DNA of 64,000 nucleotides from Hermatobates lingyangjiaoensis (GCA_026182355.1 JAPFBL010000243.1:806001-870000), one strand, 5' to 3'; shown: positions 20,771 through 32,054, counted from the first letter of the stretch. The notes: generated from the letters alone by a model not told the origin. Numbers and translations are program-made.

Positions 20771-20825
20771 AATAAAAATTTTGGAGAACTGATTTATCTT
20801 GTCCCAAACTTAGGAGCCAGAGGTT

Positions 20826-20942
20826 GTCTTGAAGCCAGAGGTAAGGAAATTTGAAAAATTAATTCGAAAATGTGTCAAAATTGAAATAGGCGTAGGTTTT
20901 AATAGAACATGTATCAATGAAGGCATGCTCCCCAAATATACG

Positions 20943-20945
<3 letters not shown>
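20826..20945 (+). pseudogene. PLE N-terminal fragment, second copy
   Basis: The frame reads VRKFEKLIRKCVKIE, then GVGFNRTCINEGMLPKYTN, and enters (TA)n at 20946. It differs from the 20.4-kb copy but keeps F...C....LP.YTN and the same join with the microsatellite. Confidence 0.55.

Positions 20946-20996
<51 letters not shown>
20946..20996. repeat. (TA)n microsatellite
   Basis: Separates a plus-strand PLE N-terminal fragment from a minus-strand family C terminal repeat, so it marks an inverted join. Confidence 0.9.
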
Positions 20997-20999
<3 letters not shown>

Positions 21000-21040
21000 T
21001 TTAACACATAGAAAAGAACACAGAAAGACACTACAGAACT

Positions 21041-21081
21041 CACTTCGATATTTCGACATCCGTCGTCATCGGGAAGAAGTG
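21041..21081 (-). ncRNA. Hammerhead-like motif, family C, second copy
   Basis: On the minus strand CACTTC pairs with GAAGTG as stem I. Then CCGATGA, one extra C, GAC/GTC with loop GGAT, GAA, palindrome ATAT, C. It has the same T-to-C core change as the 15.7-kb copy. Confidence 0.5.
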
Positions 21082-21265
21082 CGAAGTACTCGCGTTGAGA
21101 AGCAAACTGCTACTGGCCTCCAGAGTAACTCGTGGAACCACCGCAATGCTGCTCCCCAGCGGAGGAGAGGAAAAATAGAAATCCCTCCAATATTTATTTA
21201 GAAAACAAGATAAAAAATATATAAAATACGAAATAATAATAATAAAAAATAAATAATATTAATAA

Positions 21266-21296
<31 letters not shown>

Positions 21297-21306
21297 TAAA
21301 AAATAA

Positions 21307-21500
21307 TTAACGGTACAGGTTGAGACCAGGAGGAGAACGAGCCCCAAGGAGGCATATGAATGCCTCTTCGGAAGCTCTAAGGGTGACATGGGAATTAGAC
21401 TCGGGGATTTGTTTGAGGATTTGTACCCTGAAACAATCATTGAAAGGGAGGTCATGGGAATTAGCATGGATAGCTATGGGTAGGTCATAGTAGGTCATAT
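21307..21500 (-). pseudogene. PLE C-terminal coding fragment, second copy
   Basis: The frame includes IAIHANSHDLPFNDCFRVQ, VTLRASEEAFICLL and SPPGLNLYR, and stops at 21307-21309. It parallels the fragment at 15915-16094 throughout and again lies just upstream (minus strand) of a family C terminal repeat. An ATT/TAA-rich spacer with a (TAA)n run (about 21263-21297) lies between. The longer open frame that continues to 21822 crosses a (TA)n tract and an unrelated hairpin, so only this part is taken as element coding sequence. Confidence 0.55.
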
Positions 21501-21514
21501 ATATATATATATAT

Positions 21515-21603
21515 ATAGGTGTGTTCTCTAATCGGGGTTCGGTCAATTTTCCGAACCGAATTTTTCGAAAATTGACCGAACCCCGATTACAGAACACACC
21601 TAT
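21515..21603. repeat. Long near-perfect hairpin, possible tiny MITE
   Basis: 37-nt arms (21515-21551 and 21567-21603) differ at one position and enclose a 15-nt loop. The ends read GGTGTGTTCT and AGAACACACC, flanked by TA on both sides, which fits a mariner-type target duplication. Inside the arms GGTTCGGTCAATTTTC and its complement recur in nested form. Confidence 0.7.
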
Positions 21604-22345
21604 TCTGTCAAACGGTCGATATATTATTGAATCTGTTATATATATATATATATATCTCATGTATGTATATTTATGTAAATTATGTATTACGATAAAGTTG
21701 AAATCTGATATACTACGTTTGATTTTTCTTTTGTTAGCTTCTAACTTGGTGCGAGGCAGTTTCAATTTTTCCAATCCTTTTCTGATGTAGCTAAAGAGAA
21801 TCGTCATTTTAGTCACTGTCATGGTTCATACATGTTTTTGTCAATAATCTGTTTTTTAACTAGTAACAATAAAATAAAAGGTTTTATTTTTTTATATATT
21901 ACATTTCCATGTTGGTTTATTATTATTACTAGTTGCAATAATAAAAAGGTTATTTTATTATGTACCTAATAATGTTTTTATTCTTACAATACAATACATT
22001 ATAATAAAATTAACAAACTGGAATACTTTTATATAAAAGAAGAAAGGAATGATTGTGATTGTGTAAGTAGGAATGTCAAATGTTGAGATATTAAAATAGC
22101 AAATAGCGGTCGACGAACTCAGAGACGAGAACAGCTTTGGAATATTGTAGCAATTAATAGTAGTGAGGGAATACCACAGAATAATTGCTTGCAGAATTCC
22201 TGACAATTAATAATTACCAATTAAAAGGATAATAACTTCAGAGAATTTAAAATAACGTGCTACTTACCAGGTTAGGAAATAAGTGATGATATTCGTTGTT
22301 GATTTATGTTTGATGTGAAAGAGACTGTCTCCTGCCAAAGAGCGA
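21604..22345. other. AT-rich gap
   Basis: A short (TA)n run lies near 21639-21655. No gene recognised. Confidence 0.4.
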
Positions 22346-22510
22346 ATGTTCTCTTTATTAGTTGATAACAAGGATTTTCTAAATAGTGTGGAGTTTGAAA
22401 TGTCAGTCTATCGTAAGGAAAACACTATTCAATCTGTCAAACTATATCTTGATGAATATTCCTGGAAGGGTATTTTCACTGGCCAGAATGTATTCATGGG
22501 TCATGTTATG
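22346..22510 (+). pseudogene. Possible PLE or other reverse-transcriptase scrap
   Basis: A plus-strand frame contains VEFEMSVYRKENTIQ followed by a leucine- and tyrosine-rich stretch. The SVYRK motif after an acidic strand resembles the end of the reverse-transcriptase palm in PLEs, but the match is short. The frame is cut off by the SINE inserted at 22518. Another origin is quite possible. Confidence 0.25.
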
Positions 22511-22517
22511 TTTCAAC

Positions 22518-22849
22518 TTTTTTTTTTTTATTGTTTAAACCGATCCCTTAGCGAGTGATAACATCAGATGTTTACCGGCTTTTTGTTTGTTCTGTGATTC
22601 TATAGATTCTTCATCAGGAGTTTTAAATGTCGTTTAACTCAAGTGCATTTCTAATAGGGATGTTTAACGAGTACCTGATAACATACAAGCTAAAGGACCG
22701 ACCGATGGCTTAATATCCTCTCCGATGAACAACGAACTCAGATGTATTCACCTTTCGTGTGAATAAATCGAGGGCCAAGTGGGAGTCGAACCCCGGATTA
22801 CCAGTCCAGAGACGAGTGAGTACGTTAACCACTGAGCTAACCTGGCCCC
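22518..22849 (-). mobile_element. SINE family 1 with exact 12-bp target duplication
   Basis: TTATGTTTCAAC occurs at 22506-22517 and 22850-22861. On the minus strand the head reads GGCCAGGTTAGCTCAGTGG and then a duplicated GAGTACG-like part, with a B-box-like GGTTCGACTCCC. The tail is GGGATCGGTTTAAACAAT and poly(A) (oligo-T on plus). Confidence 0.85.
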
Positions 22850-23454
22850 TTATGTTTCAACAGTAGTCCGCTTTGTATGGTAGGAAAGCATTCCCTGTTA
22901 TATCTCCTTTGCGAAAGTTTTCATGAGTCTTCATAACCCTTCAAACTTTCACTTTACAAACCTTTAATGTCTTTCTCCTTCAATATATCTACTGATTTTA
23001 AAGTATTTAAGAGTAACAAATTAAGAACTAATCAATTTTTCCTATGTTTCTATCGCCATAGAAACTTAAATATAATTTTATTTAACAGTCCCTACTCATT
23101 TTATTGCCTAAAAATAGAATAAATATATTAATCAAATTTTTTCCAATTTCTAATTACGAAATTATGGGTAGAGTATGAATTTCGTGGATTTGAGTCCCTA
23201 TATGTGGACTCACTTCACTAGTTATTTAGAGAAATAGGGTATGTAGAATTTGTCTTAACAACTCGAGATTACGAATTCAAACTTTATAAACTGCCGAGAA
23301 CAAGACAGGAGATAAAAATGTTCGTCACATAAAAGACGGTATCACACATATAAAACATAAAAACAATTATTACCTTAAAAACTCATTTTGGTATGAAATT
23401 TGAGTTTTTTTTTGTTAGCTTTTTATTATTTAAATCATTTTTATTTTCTAATTT
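22850..23454. other. AT-rich gap
   Basis: No gene, repeat or RNA recognised. Confidence 0.4.
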
Positions 23455-23512
23455 TCCTCCCCTCAGAATGCCGCCCCGGGTGGACCGCCCCTCCCCCTTG
23501 CTACACCACTGT
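23455..23512 (-). mobile_element. hAT-like terminus
   Basis: On the minus strand CAGTGGTGTAGCAAGGGGGA leads into GGGCGGTCCACCCGGGGCGG, the common hAT pattern CAGTGGCGTAGC followed by a C/G-rich block. No second end located. Confidence 0.55.
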
Positions 23513-23594
23513 ACAAAAAATACTAAACATAAAAAATATTGGCACATTAACGACGTACATGCAGTTCTGACAGCAAAGTTATATGTGAGGTCTG

Positions 23595-23922
23595 AGGGTC
23601 AGGCTAGCTCAATGGTTACGTGCTCGCCTCTGAACTGATAGGACCGGGGTTCGATCCCCACCTGTCCCTCGATTTATTTACGCGGGAGGTGAATAAATCT
23701 GAGCACGTCGTCCCTCGGAGAAAGACGTTTAACTGTCGGTCCCGAGCCTGTACGATGTCAGGTACTCGTTAAAGATCCCTACTTTAAATACACTTGAGTT
23801 AGGCAAAATTTAGGACTCCCACTGTAGAATCAATCTTCATTGTGTGGTATCACAAAGGGCCAATGCTCGGCCTAAGTGTGTTCCCTTGTGGAACTGCCAC
23901 TGCAACCTAACCTAACCTAATC
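23595..23922 (+). mobile_element. SINE family 2 with exact 15-bp target duplication
   Basis: TATATGTGAGGTCTG occurs at 23580-23594 and 23923-23937. The head AGGGTCAGGCTAGCTCAATG (A-box-like) and GGGGTTCGATCCCCACC (B-box) show tRNA origin. The middle is shared with family 1; the 3' part (TGTGTGGTATCACAAAGGGC to CTGCCACTGCAACC) is not. It ends CCTAACCTAACCTAAT, that is, CCTAA repeats. Confidence 0.85.
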
Positions 23923-23937
23923 TATATGTGAGGTCTG

Positions 23938-24815
23938 CCAGCAAATTTACCGCCAAATTCATAGCGGCGTGAATAATATTTGAAGGTTGGTTCATTCAGA
24001 AACGTTGATGTCCCGGCACAAGTATTAAGGTCACATTATAACTGATTTTTTCAGAAGTAGACGTCAATTTTTGAAGAACTGAGTAAACGTTTGAAAATCT
24101 CTGTGTGGTTTTATGAATGCAAAATCTATTATGATTCCGTCCCTCTGCAGAAAGGATCGGCCCTACGCTGTTCTACTTTTCAATGCGTGAAATAAATGCA
24201 AAACTGTCCAAAGAGAAATACGATTACGAAATTTTTACCCTTACATAATATGGTACAGAATTGCATGATATGTATATAGATAATGAGATGCCGTTTTAGA
24301 AGTATTTTGGAATTTTATGAAACATACATAATTTTTTTTTATAAATTTGAGACAGCATTGTTGAGGTAGCGATTTTGTATCGGTTCCATATTCTAGGATG
24401 AACCTTACGTAACTTTTAACACGTAAACTTTACGTAACAATGCACTTATGAAAAGAATTATCATTTTAGTTACTGTTGTGGTTCAAAATGTTTTTGTGAA
24501 AGAAAGGAATGATAGTTTCGTTTTACTATCTTGGAAAGAAGAGGGGGTGGAGGGAATGGCATTGTGGGAAATGGTCGGGAGGAGTGAATGGGCCTAGTGT
24601 TTTCCACCGTTTTTAGACCGCAGTGAATGGTAAGAATCTGTTACTTAAATTGAAGTTGAGTTATAGTTTTTTCTCATGAACTGATCATCCAAAATCGGAA
24701 ATCTTGTTTTAAACGTAAATGACTGATTTAAAAATGCTATTAGCGTCTCTGTGGTTTGAAAAGTGTTTGTTCAATAGAAAAATAAAGTGTTTTGTTTTGT
24801 AAGGGAGTTGTTGGT
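23938..24815. other. Unassigned gap; hAT target homologue
   Basis: At 24525-24640 a segment (CTATCTTGGAAAGAAGAGG...CCTAGTGTTTTCCACCG) resembles the right flank and right part of the hAT MITE at 26.1 kb, so a related copy existed here. Nothing else recognised. Confidence 0.4.
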
Positions 24816-25255
24816 TTGATGTTAGCATTAAGTAGAGAAATGGGATTACATGGGGGGTGGGTAGGAGGCTTGAAGAGTTAGCAGTTTGTTGTCGGCTTGC
24901 AGTCTCACACTACAGAGTGCGAGAAGTTTTTGGGAGCCCTAATCGAAGTACTGGGAGTTGCGGTGACAATATAAATCTTGTAGAGTATAGGGATTCGCAT
25001 TCTGCCACACTGCCCTTCCTACCATATTTCTAGCATAACTTACAGCTTTTCTCGAGGCGAAGTCAATTTGTCAGAGGTCCTCCTGTACAAAGTGTCTCCT
25101 CGGCTATTTCCACTTGGGCCTTGCCACTGTTAGTAAATCACCTGTGCTCCCTTACCTGCCACCATCTTCTTGACCAGTCCAGTTATTCCATAACTCACTG
25201 TGACTCTACTTTCTACTCTCCTGGTAACATTTATTATAAACAGACAAGTCTATTT
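24816..25255. other. GC-richer block, unrecognised
   Basis: GC content rises well above the surroundings. A plus-strand frame from about 24970 has one stop in more than 90 codons, but I recognise no protein. It could be an exon, an untranslated region or an unfamiliar transposon. The left part contains CACACTACAGAGTGCGAG. Confidence 0.3.
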
Positions 25256-25499
25256 TCAGGTTCTTTTGACAATGCATAGGTAACATTTTTTGGATTGCAA
25301 TTATTTCGGGCTGAATAGATTTCGCAAACTATAATTTATATATGCTATTTTTCGCTATAGAATAATCAGGTCAGTATTAATATTGTATTCCAACTATTTG
25401 TTTTGGTGGTGAAATTGATTTGAATTGCTAAATGTCTAATTTTTTAAATCAAATCTTTTTTATGTGACTAAATAAACAGATGTTTGTTTTTTATTATTT

Positions 25500-25865
25500 T
25501 GAAAGAACATTAAATATATATGTACGTCGAAAAGAAGAGTTGATGTCCAGGATCTTCTAGTGCAGGGGTTCTCAATGGAGGTGAAATTCATCCCCAGGGA
25601 TGAAAGAACATTAAACATATATGTACGTCAAAAACAAGAGTTGATGTCCAGGATCTTCTAGTGCAGGGGTTCTCAATGGAGGTGAATTTCACCCCCGGGG
25701 GTGAAAGAACATTAAATATATATGTATGTCAAAAACAGGAGTTGATGTCCAGGATATTCTAGTGCAGGGGTTCTCAATGGAGGTGAAATTCATCCCCGGG
25801 GGTGAAAGAACATTAAATATACATGTACGTAAAAAACAAGAGTTAATGTCTAGGATCTTCTAGTG
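25500..25865 (+). repeat. 101-bp tandem array carrying hAT left ends
   Basis: Three and a half units, 101 bp apart (TGCAGGGGTTCTC at 25561, 25662, 25763, 25864). Each unit holds a flank segment (GAACATTAAATATATATG and GTTGATGTCCAGGAT), the target duplication TTCTAGTG and the first 45 bp of the hAT element at 25866. The last unit runs into the complete element. Confidence 0.85.
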
Positions 25866-26174
25866 CAGGGGTTCTCAATGGATGTGAAATTCACACCCGG
25901 GGGTGAATTTTGGGATTACAGGAGTTGAACTGTGACCACAGTAAGTTTACAGAGTGAGGAAAGTATTATGGGTTTTGACCTCTTAATTATTAATTATAAA
26001 TTTTGATTGAATTAGTATTTTATATATATTCATCAATAATTATAATTAGCATATCATTCTATCGTAAACATAATCAATGTAAATTTGAAAAAAGTGTGTA
26101 TACTATCTTGAAAGAAGAGAGGTGGAGGGGATGGCGAGAGGGGTGAATGGGCCAAGGAAGGCTGAGAAGCCCTG
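25866..26174 (+). mobile_element. hAT MITE with exact 8-bp target duplication
   Basis: Left end CAGGGGTTCTCAATGG and right end GGCTGAGAAGCCCTG are imperfect inverted termini. TTCTAGTG occurs at 25858-25865 and 26175-26182. The 309 bp between carry no transposase. An 8-bp duplication and CAGGG termini place it in hAT. Confidence 0.8.
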
Positions 26175-26273
26175 TTCTAGTGTTTTCCACCGTTTTATAG
26201 AGCGTAGTGTGACAGTGAAAGTTGCACCAGCACTCGGTATATTGATTGCATTTATTGTGGCCTTTTATAATTT

Positions 26274-26899
26274 TTGTTGTTGTTGTTGTTGTTGGAGAGA
26301 GGGCTGAGGGGTTTGCCCTCCGATGCTGATTCCTAGAGGGAATATTACACCTCTTAAGAAACTCCAGAGTAACCCAACACGTTCTGTACGTATTTTATCA
26401 AGTTTGGTCCTAAATCCTAATCTTGAGATCCTGTGGTGAGCAAGGCTTCACATTCAAATAACAAATAATCTGCTGGTTTCTTTATCATGTTGCACAAAGA
26501 GGTCCTTCTGTAATGATCCCCAATCTAAGTAGATATTTTTTAATGGAATCCTATTAAAAAACCTAACATTACTTTGCTTTGACTTCTATTTATCCCTGAT
26601 TTCATTTGTTGTTTTAGTGGAAGGTTTTTTTAATAATAAACCTTAAATGTTTTTGACCGGTAGTGGAATTCCAATGTTTTTTCATGTGTTTTGGCATCTA
26701 GTCTTTAATACCAACCTTTTCAGTAGTACTAGATATCCCACGGAAGGGTTCTCGGCCTAGGAAAGAACCTTCAGTTCCCTTCTTGGCTAGCCTCTCAGCT
26801 ATTTCATTACCTTCTGTTCCACAGTAAACTGGTGCCCATATAAGTTTGACCCTATTGTGGGTCGAAAATATCTCTAGAATGAGTTTGCACTCTCACGCG
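26274..26899 (-). pseudogene. LINE 3' end with RNase H and zinc-knuckle remnants
   Basis: On the minus strand the order is RNase H end, then a zinc-knuckle-like segment, then the 3' end with a (CAA)n tail (26274-26294). The RNase H part reads RVKLIWAPVYCGTEGNEIAE and RLAKKG (about 26850-26770), matching the pattern V.L.WVPGHSG..GNE.AD.LAK.G. Here GHS is VYC and the final catalytic Asp is Glu, so it would not be active. Farther on, RTSLCNMIKKPADYLLFECE and AL resemble the C-terminal C...C....H..FEC module of such LINEs. Stops and frameshifts separate the parts. RNase H at the C-terminal end suggests an I/LOA-type LINE; the clade is not certain. Confidence 0.7.
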
Positions 26900-27629
26900 A
26901 ATCTGTAGTTTACTTTTTTAAGAGTTTATAAATCACCTTGAACTTCCAAAATAATTTAGCATTCGCATTTTTGTTGAATACAATTATTCAAAAGTTAGCA
27001 TACAGTTAAATGTAAGAAATAAATGCATACAAAAATTGGTAGCCCATTGTCTTGAAAAGTTTTCTTAATATTACATAACTTGATTCAAAGAGCACAGCAG
27101 ATACTTTTGACTGTAAAGAATTTACGGCAACCAGATTAAGTTATTCAGTCAGGGTATAATATATTTTTACAGAGGGTTAGTGGAGAGGGGATGGGAGTAG
27201 GTTAATGATAAACAAAAGTTGGTAAAATAGGAATAACTGTGCAGAGTTTTTATAAAAATGTTATTTTAAAACTGTTTACTGGTTTAAAATACATAATTCT
27301 CGTATTGGGCTTATTTGCATCTAAAAGTATAACAAATTTATTAAATTTTACACCAGCTCTGAATTCGTTCTGGTGTATTGAATTTATGCTGTCCTTCACT
27401 TTGTGGTAACATGAAATGTAATAAAAGCTAAAAAGGGTATTTCATTAATGACCAAAATCAAATTAATGTCCCCAGCAGGCTTTTCAAATACGAAAATATA
27501 TTGTTCTATCTTTGCCAAACCTTTTTCATTTGGTTAATACAATATTTAATTATTAAAGTTTGTTTTATGTATAATTGTTAGTGTATAAAGTAGTATTATG
27601 ACACTAAGATAAAAGGATTTTATTGAATA
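26900..27629. other. AT-rich gap
   Basis: No gene or repeat family recognised. Confidence 0.4.
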
Positions 27630-28332
27630 TTATCAAACGTTTCCATCTTTGACGGGCACTTTTTCAAAAAATCGGAGATGATACATTATTTATAGTACAT
27701 TTATTTATATATTTATACATTTATTTATTTATACATTTACATTACTGTCTGCGGTGAGTATGCAAGCCATTGGGCTACTCTGGTTCCATACCTTACTTTA
27801 TTACCAGTTTTTATATTATGCAAATATTAAATTAAAAATAAAGTTTTTGTTACATTTATTTGTAATAAATATGCTCTACTGTTATCGGCGAGTACGCTAA
27901 CCACTGGCTACCCTGGCTCCATGCCTTTACTTTATTATCATTTTTTGTATTATTCAAATTTTAAATTAAAAAAAAAATTGTTTTTTGTTACATTTATTTA
28001 TAGCATATTTGCACTATTGTCATCAGCGAGCACGCAAGCCACTAGGCTACTCTGGTCCCTACCTTAGTTTATTACCAGTGTTTATATTAAGTAAATATTA
28101 AATTAAACAAAAAATTTGTTTTTCATTCATATATAATACATTTGCAATACTGTCATCGGCGAGCACGCAAACCACTGGCTACCCTGGCTCCAATTTTTGG
28201 AATTAAATAATAATTTTTTTTATTTAACATTATTCAGTAATAAATAATATATAATATGATTTCGGGTCTCTGTCTCCACGGAAAATTGGTGAACAAACAA
28301 ACAAACAAACTCATGAACTTTATATATAGAGA
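27630..28332 (-). mobile_element. Non-autonomous Helitron with internal repeats
   Basis: On the minus strand the 5' end is TCTCTATATATAAAGTTCAT after an A. The 3' end is a hairpin-like GCCCGTCAAAGATGG with a decayed CTAA (ATAA) and a T. Inside are four units of about 130 bp, each with a SINE-head-like stretch (GAGCCAGGGTAGCC..TGG and TGCGTGCTCGCCGATGACA). Related elements are at 29.0, 29.9 and 53.1 kb. Confidence 0.7.
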
Positions 28333-29012
28333 TTTAGCTAGTACTAATTATTAATTTAAATTGTTATGAGTATAATTAGTTTTTTAAAAATATTTATGCA
28401 ATGAGGAATAATATTTTCCTGTAACTAAGTGCTAATTATTTTAAATTAGTTGCATTTATTGTAATAGAGCTTTAATTGCCTCCTATTATAATGGTTTAAC
28501 AATATTATATTCAATTTTATTTTAAAGTTATTTATTTGGATATTGTTTTGACTGAAATCGGAAGTTACTTTTGATAGTCATTTGTTTCAATGCGGCAACG
28601 GAAGGAAGTATTTGTGATTCATTTGTTTTAATGCAGATATGTTTTAAATAATGCGCAGTCACTATTCGCTTCCAACCTGCCTTTCTCATACGTGAGTACT
28701 GTCTTCTTCCTTAAATTCTATTCAAATTAATCTTTTTATTCTACAGTTTTTCAAAAAGAAATTTTACATAGTATTATTGTAAACTACATCTTATCATTTG
28801 CATTTATCATATAAAATTGCTGTTTAGTTTGGTTTCATATTAATATTCAAATATGTTATTATCAAAAACGAATTAAGTAACATTTTCATTTGGATTTTAC
28901 ATATTGCTTTTGAAATCAATTTCCAGCAACAAAATAGATTTATTTCTGTAAATTATATCATTGTTAAGTTCATTTACGTTACAACTATTCTTTTTTTTAT
29001 CTTTGAACAAAC
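28333..29012. other. AT-rich gap between Helitrons
   Basis: No gene or repeat recognised apart from short AT runs. Confidence 0.4.
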
Positions 29013-29811
29013 TCTATATATAAAGTTCGTGAGTTTTGTTTGTTTGTTTGTTCACCCATTTTCCGTGGAGGTGGAGTGCTGAAATTAAATATATATTATT
29101 TATTACCTGAGTAATGTTAAAGAAAAGAAAATCATCACTGTATTCCCAAAATTAGAGCCAGGGTAGCCCACTGGCTTGCGTGCTCGCCGTTGACAATAGT
29201 GCAAATGTATTATAATTATACATAAATGTAACAAAAAAAAATTTTTTTTAATTTAATATTTGCATAATAGAAACACTGGTAATAAACTAAAGCATGGAGC
29301 CAGGGTAGCCCACTGGCTTGCGTGCTCGCCGATAACAATAGTGCAAATGTATTATAAATAAATGTATCAAATATATAATAAACTACTAAATTAGAGGTTA
29401 AAAATGAATAATTTTAGAAACAAACTTGAGCACAACTGTCAGATTAACTACGAATGTTCTAAGGTAATATTATAAAGACACATTCCTTTCATTAATGTTA
29501 TTTTATGTTAGGTAAATAAATTGAATATTTCAATTTACAAGTTTTGTTTGTTTTAAATATACTTCATTGTGTATATAATTTGAATTGATGTTTTATTTAT
29601 TTATATAATAAAATAAATGATTTTTTTCAAGATCTTGAATCATGTTAATAATAGTACATATCAAAAGCTAGGGCCGTATAAGAATCTGTTTCCCTGCCTT
29701 AATAACAAGAAACAACAATTAAAATTATCCCTGTCAATCATGTTCAGTGAATTAATTTCAATACTCATTGTTATAATTTCTGAGTGATACAATGGGTCAC
29801 GGGTAGTCTAG
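29013..29811 (+). mobile_element. Non-autonomous Helitron
   Basis: The 5' end is TCTATATATAAAGTTCGTG and the 3' end GGGTCACGGGTAGTCTAG, followed by T. Two copies of the GAGCCAGGGTAGCCCACTGG block lie inside. The element at 53100-53819 matches it along its length, which confirms both ends. Confidence 0.75.
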
Positions 29812-29925
29812 TTATAACATAACCTTTCAATTGTGATTATTTAGTGTATTTTGTGGCATTGACACAATCAATAACTTGATTTTTTAATTTGATTGTAACT
29901 TTGTAAAAAAAAAATTATATTTTAA

Positions 29926-30417
29926 CTAGCAAATGTTTCCATCTTTGATGGGTACTTTTTCAAAAAACCGGTAATGATACATGGTATTCCAAAATATCAT
30001 TAGAAATTATAGAATAGTAGAAAATATCACTATTAGTACAGTGTTAAGCAAATGGATCTGTATACACCACATTAGCTGTCTGTTCTTCAGGTTCATGGAA
30101 GAACAAAGAACATCTGACTTATATTATTCAAATTTTAAATTCGAAATTTTTTTTCTTACATTTTTTTATAATATATTTGCACTACTCTCATCGGCGAGCA
30201 CGCAAGCCACTGGCTACCCTGGCTTCAATTTTTGGAATTAAATAATAATTTTCTTTTATTTAACATTATTCAGTAATAAATAATATATATTATAATTTGA
30301 GGTCTCTATCTCCACGGAATATTGTTAACAATTTTAACAAAGTTAATGGTTACAATAACTTTGTTAATGGTTAACAAAGAAACAAACAGTCTCACGAACT
30401 TTATATGTATATTGAGA
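29926..30417 (-). mobile_element. Non-autonomous Helitron, short form
   Basis: On the minus strand the 5' end is TCTCAATATACATATAAAG (after A) and the 3' end CATCAAAGATGGAAACATTT, GCTAG, then T. The termini match the element at 27.63-28.33 kb. It contains one SINE-head-like block. Confidence 0.7.
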
Positions 30418-30828
30418 TATATTAGAATGGTAGTTTCAAATTGCTTTAAATACTGTATCAAGTGCGTGAGAAAACAATAGAAAAGATCATTTCATTTTAA
30501 CATTTGAGGTGAACTGAAATAAACTAACTAGGGGCCTTCTAATTGCCAAAATTATTAATATCCTTTCAATAGATGTGTTATTTACTGTAGGGTTGAATAC
30601 TTTTAGAGTGATTTTCACTGAATTCTGTGTGGTTTGTAAACTTATCTGTGCATCTTTCAAAGAAAGGTCAAGTGGTTCAGGACTTTTCAGTTAGACAGGA
30701 AGTTTTACACCAGGGGGGGGGGGGGCTTTGATACACTGAATTTAATATAAGTTGACTTTGTGGCTTACGAGAATATCTGTGGATCATACTTATTGTTTAT
30801 TGATTGGATATTCATAAATGTTATATAA

Positions 30829-31487
30829 ATCAATAGAAGAAAAGTTTTGTCTGTACATTGCTTAGAACTGACTCATTTAAAGTTATCTTTACATTTTATA
30901 CATTTGAGAAACCGAATCCACTCTTAGAAGAATTTCTGTCTGTTTGTTTGTTTGTTTGTTTGTACAAAAATTTTGTCGTAAGATAACTCTGCCACCATGA
31001 CATGCGAACTTAAACTTTTGATAGTAGATTTGTGTATATCTAACTTAAAAGCTAAGATTTGAGTGGATTGGAAATTCTACGTATAAGCGAATTTATGGGC
31101 TTTTAAGCTATGTTTGTTTAGCTGAACAGGTATAAAGGTGTATTGGTAAAACAATACAGGTATTTTAGGTGCCTGATGCTGTAGCAAGAAGGAATTGTTA
31201 TTTGATTTTAATTTCCTTTGCGTTTATAAAATTTACCCAAATTAAAAAAGTGAGCCTACCTACCCGCGTACTAAACAAGACGTATGCGTAGAATAAAAAT
31301 AAATTGTTAGCTCGGTATCCAAAGCTGCAAAACGTGCAAAGAAACTCCAGATCTAATGTTAGTTATGGACTGTACTAATAATGATATTTTCTACTATTCT
31401 ATACTTTTTTAATAATATTTTTGGAATAGCTCGTATCATGTGTAAATTTTTTGTGAAAAACGCGTCAAAGACGGGCGCGTCTGCTAA
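30829..31487 (+). mobile_element. Non-autonomous Helitron, second family
   Basis: The 3' end has the hairpin ACGCGTC / GGCGCGT (about 31460-31480), then CTAA (31484-31487) and T. The body matches the 7.8-8.7 kb element (AGAAATTTCTGTTTG-like region, TGTGTATATCTA, CGTATAAGCGAA). The 5' boundary is approximate. A G-run lies just upstream (30713-30725). Confidence 0.65.
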
Positions 31488-32054
31488 TTAATTCATAAAA
31501 TAAGTAGTTATTGTAGAATATTTAGCACAAATTTAAATTTAGTGTCGCTCGGTTTTGTAGTTCAAATGAAACTTTTACATTTGATAGTCCGGCTTTATTT
31601 GTTTTTGATAATCCAGAGGGTAGAAAAAACTGACACCAGTAGATGTATTTTAAATACAGTTTAAGGGAAGAAAATATGAAAAGAGCTAATTTATGTTTGA
31701 AATATTTGTAGCAATTGTTTCAAATCTGATGAATAGGTTTGCTAGAAGTGACAAGTAGGGATAAACTTGTTCAAAGTGATTCTCCTTTGTGCGGTCATTA
31801 AGCCTCGAATTTCAGCTTAAATTAATGAGTTTAGTTGACAGTTCAATCCGAAGTTGAGAGGTTGGCTTGTTTATTTGTGCGTGTGTTCTTAGAAACTCTA
31901 CTCCTAATGTCCGAAATAAATTAAAAATAGCTTATTTGAAGAAGATGAATATTTATAGATTTGAATATATATTTATAAGAAACTTACCACTGTCGCACTT
32001 TTAAATTTTTGTATAATTCAAGTCTGGAAGATCTCTTTGGAAGGCCTGAACTGG
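31488..32054. other. Unassigned gap
   Basis: No gene, repeat family or RNA recognised. Confidence 0.4.

Noticed and set aside
20810..21059. Open frames rich in isoleucine and tyrosine
   Set aside because: Translations of the (TA)n microsatellite; only the PLE-like part before it on the plus strand has homology within the window.
21307..21822. A single 171-codon protein
   Set aside because: The frame crosses a (TA)n tract and an unrelated hairpin. Only the C-terminal 60 or so codons match a second copy and were kept.
22590..22630. CTGATGA in the SINE at 22.6 kb as a ribozyme
   Set aside because: No GAA after a hairpin, and other copies of the same SINE lack the heptamer.
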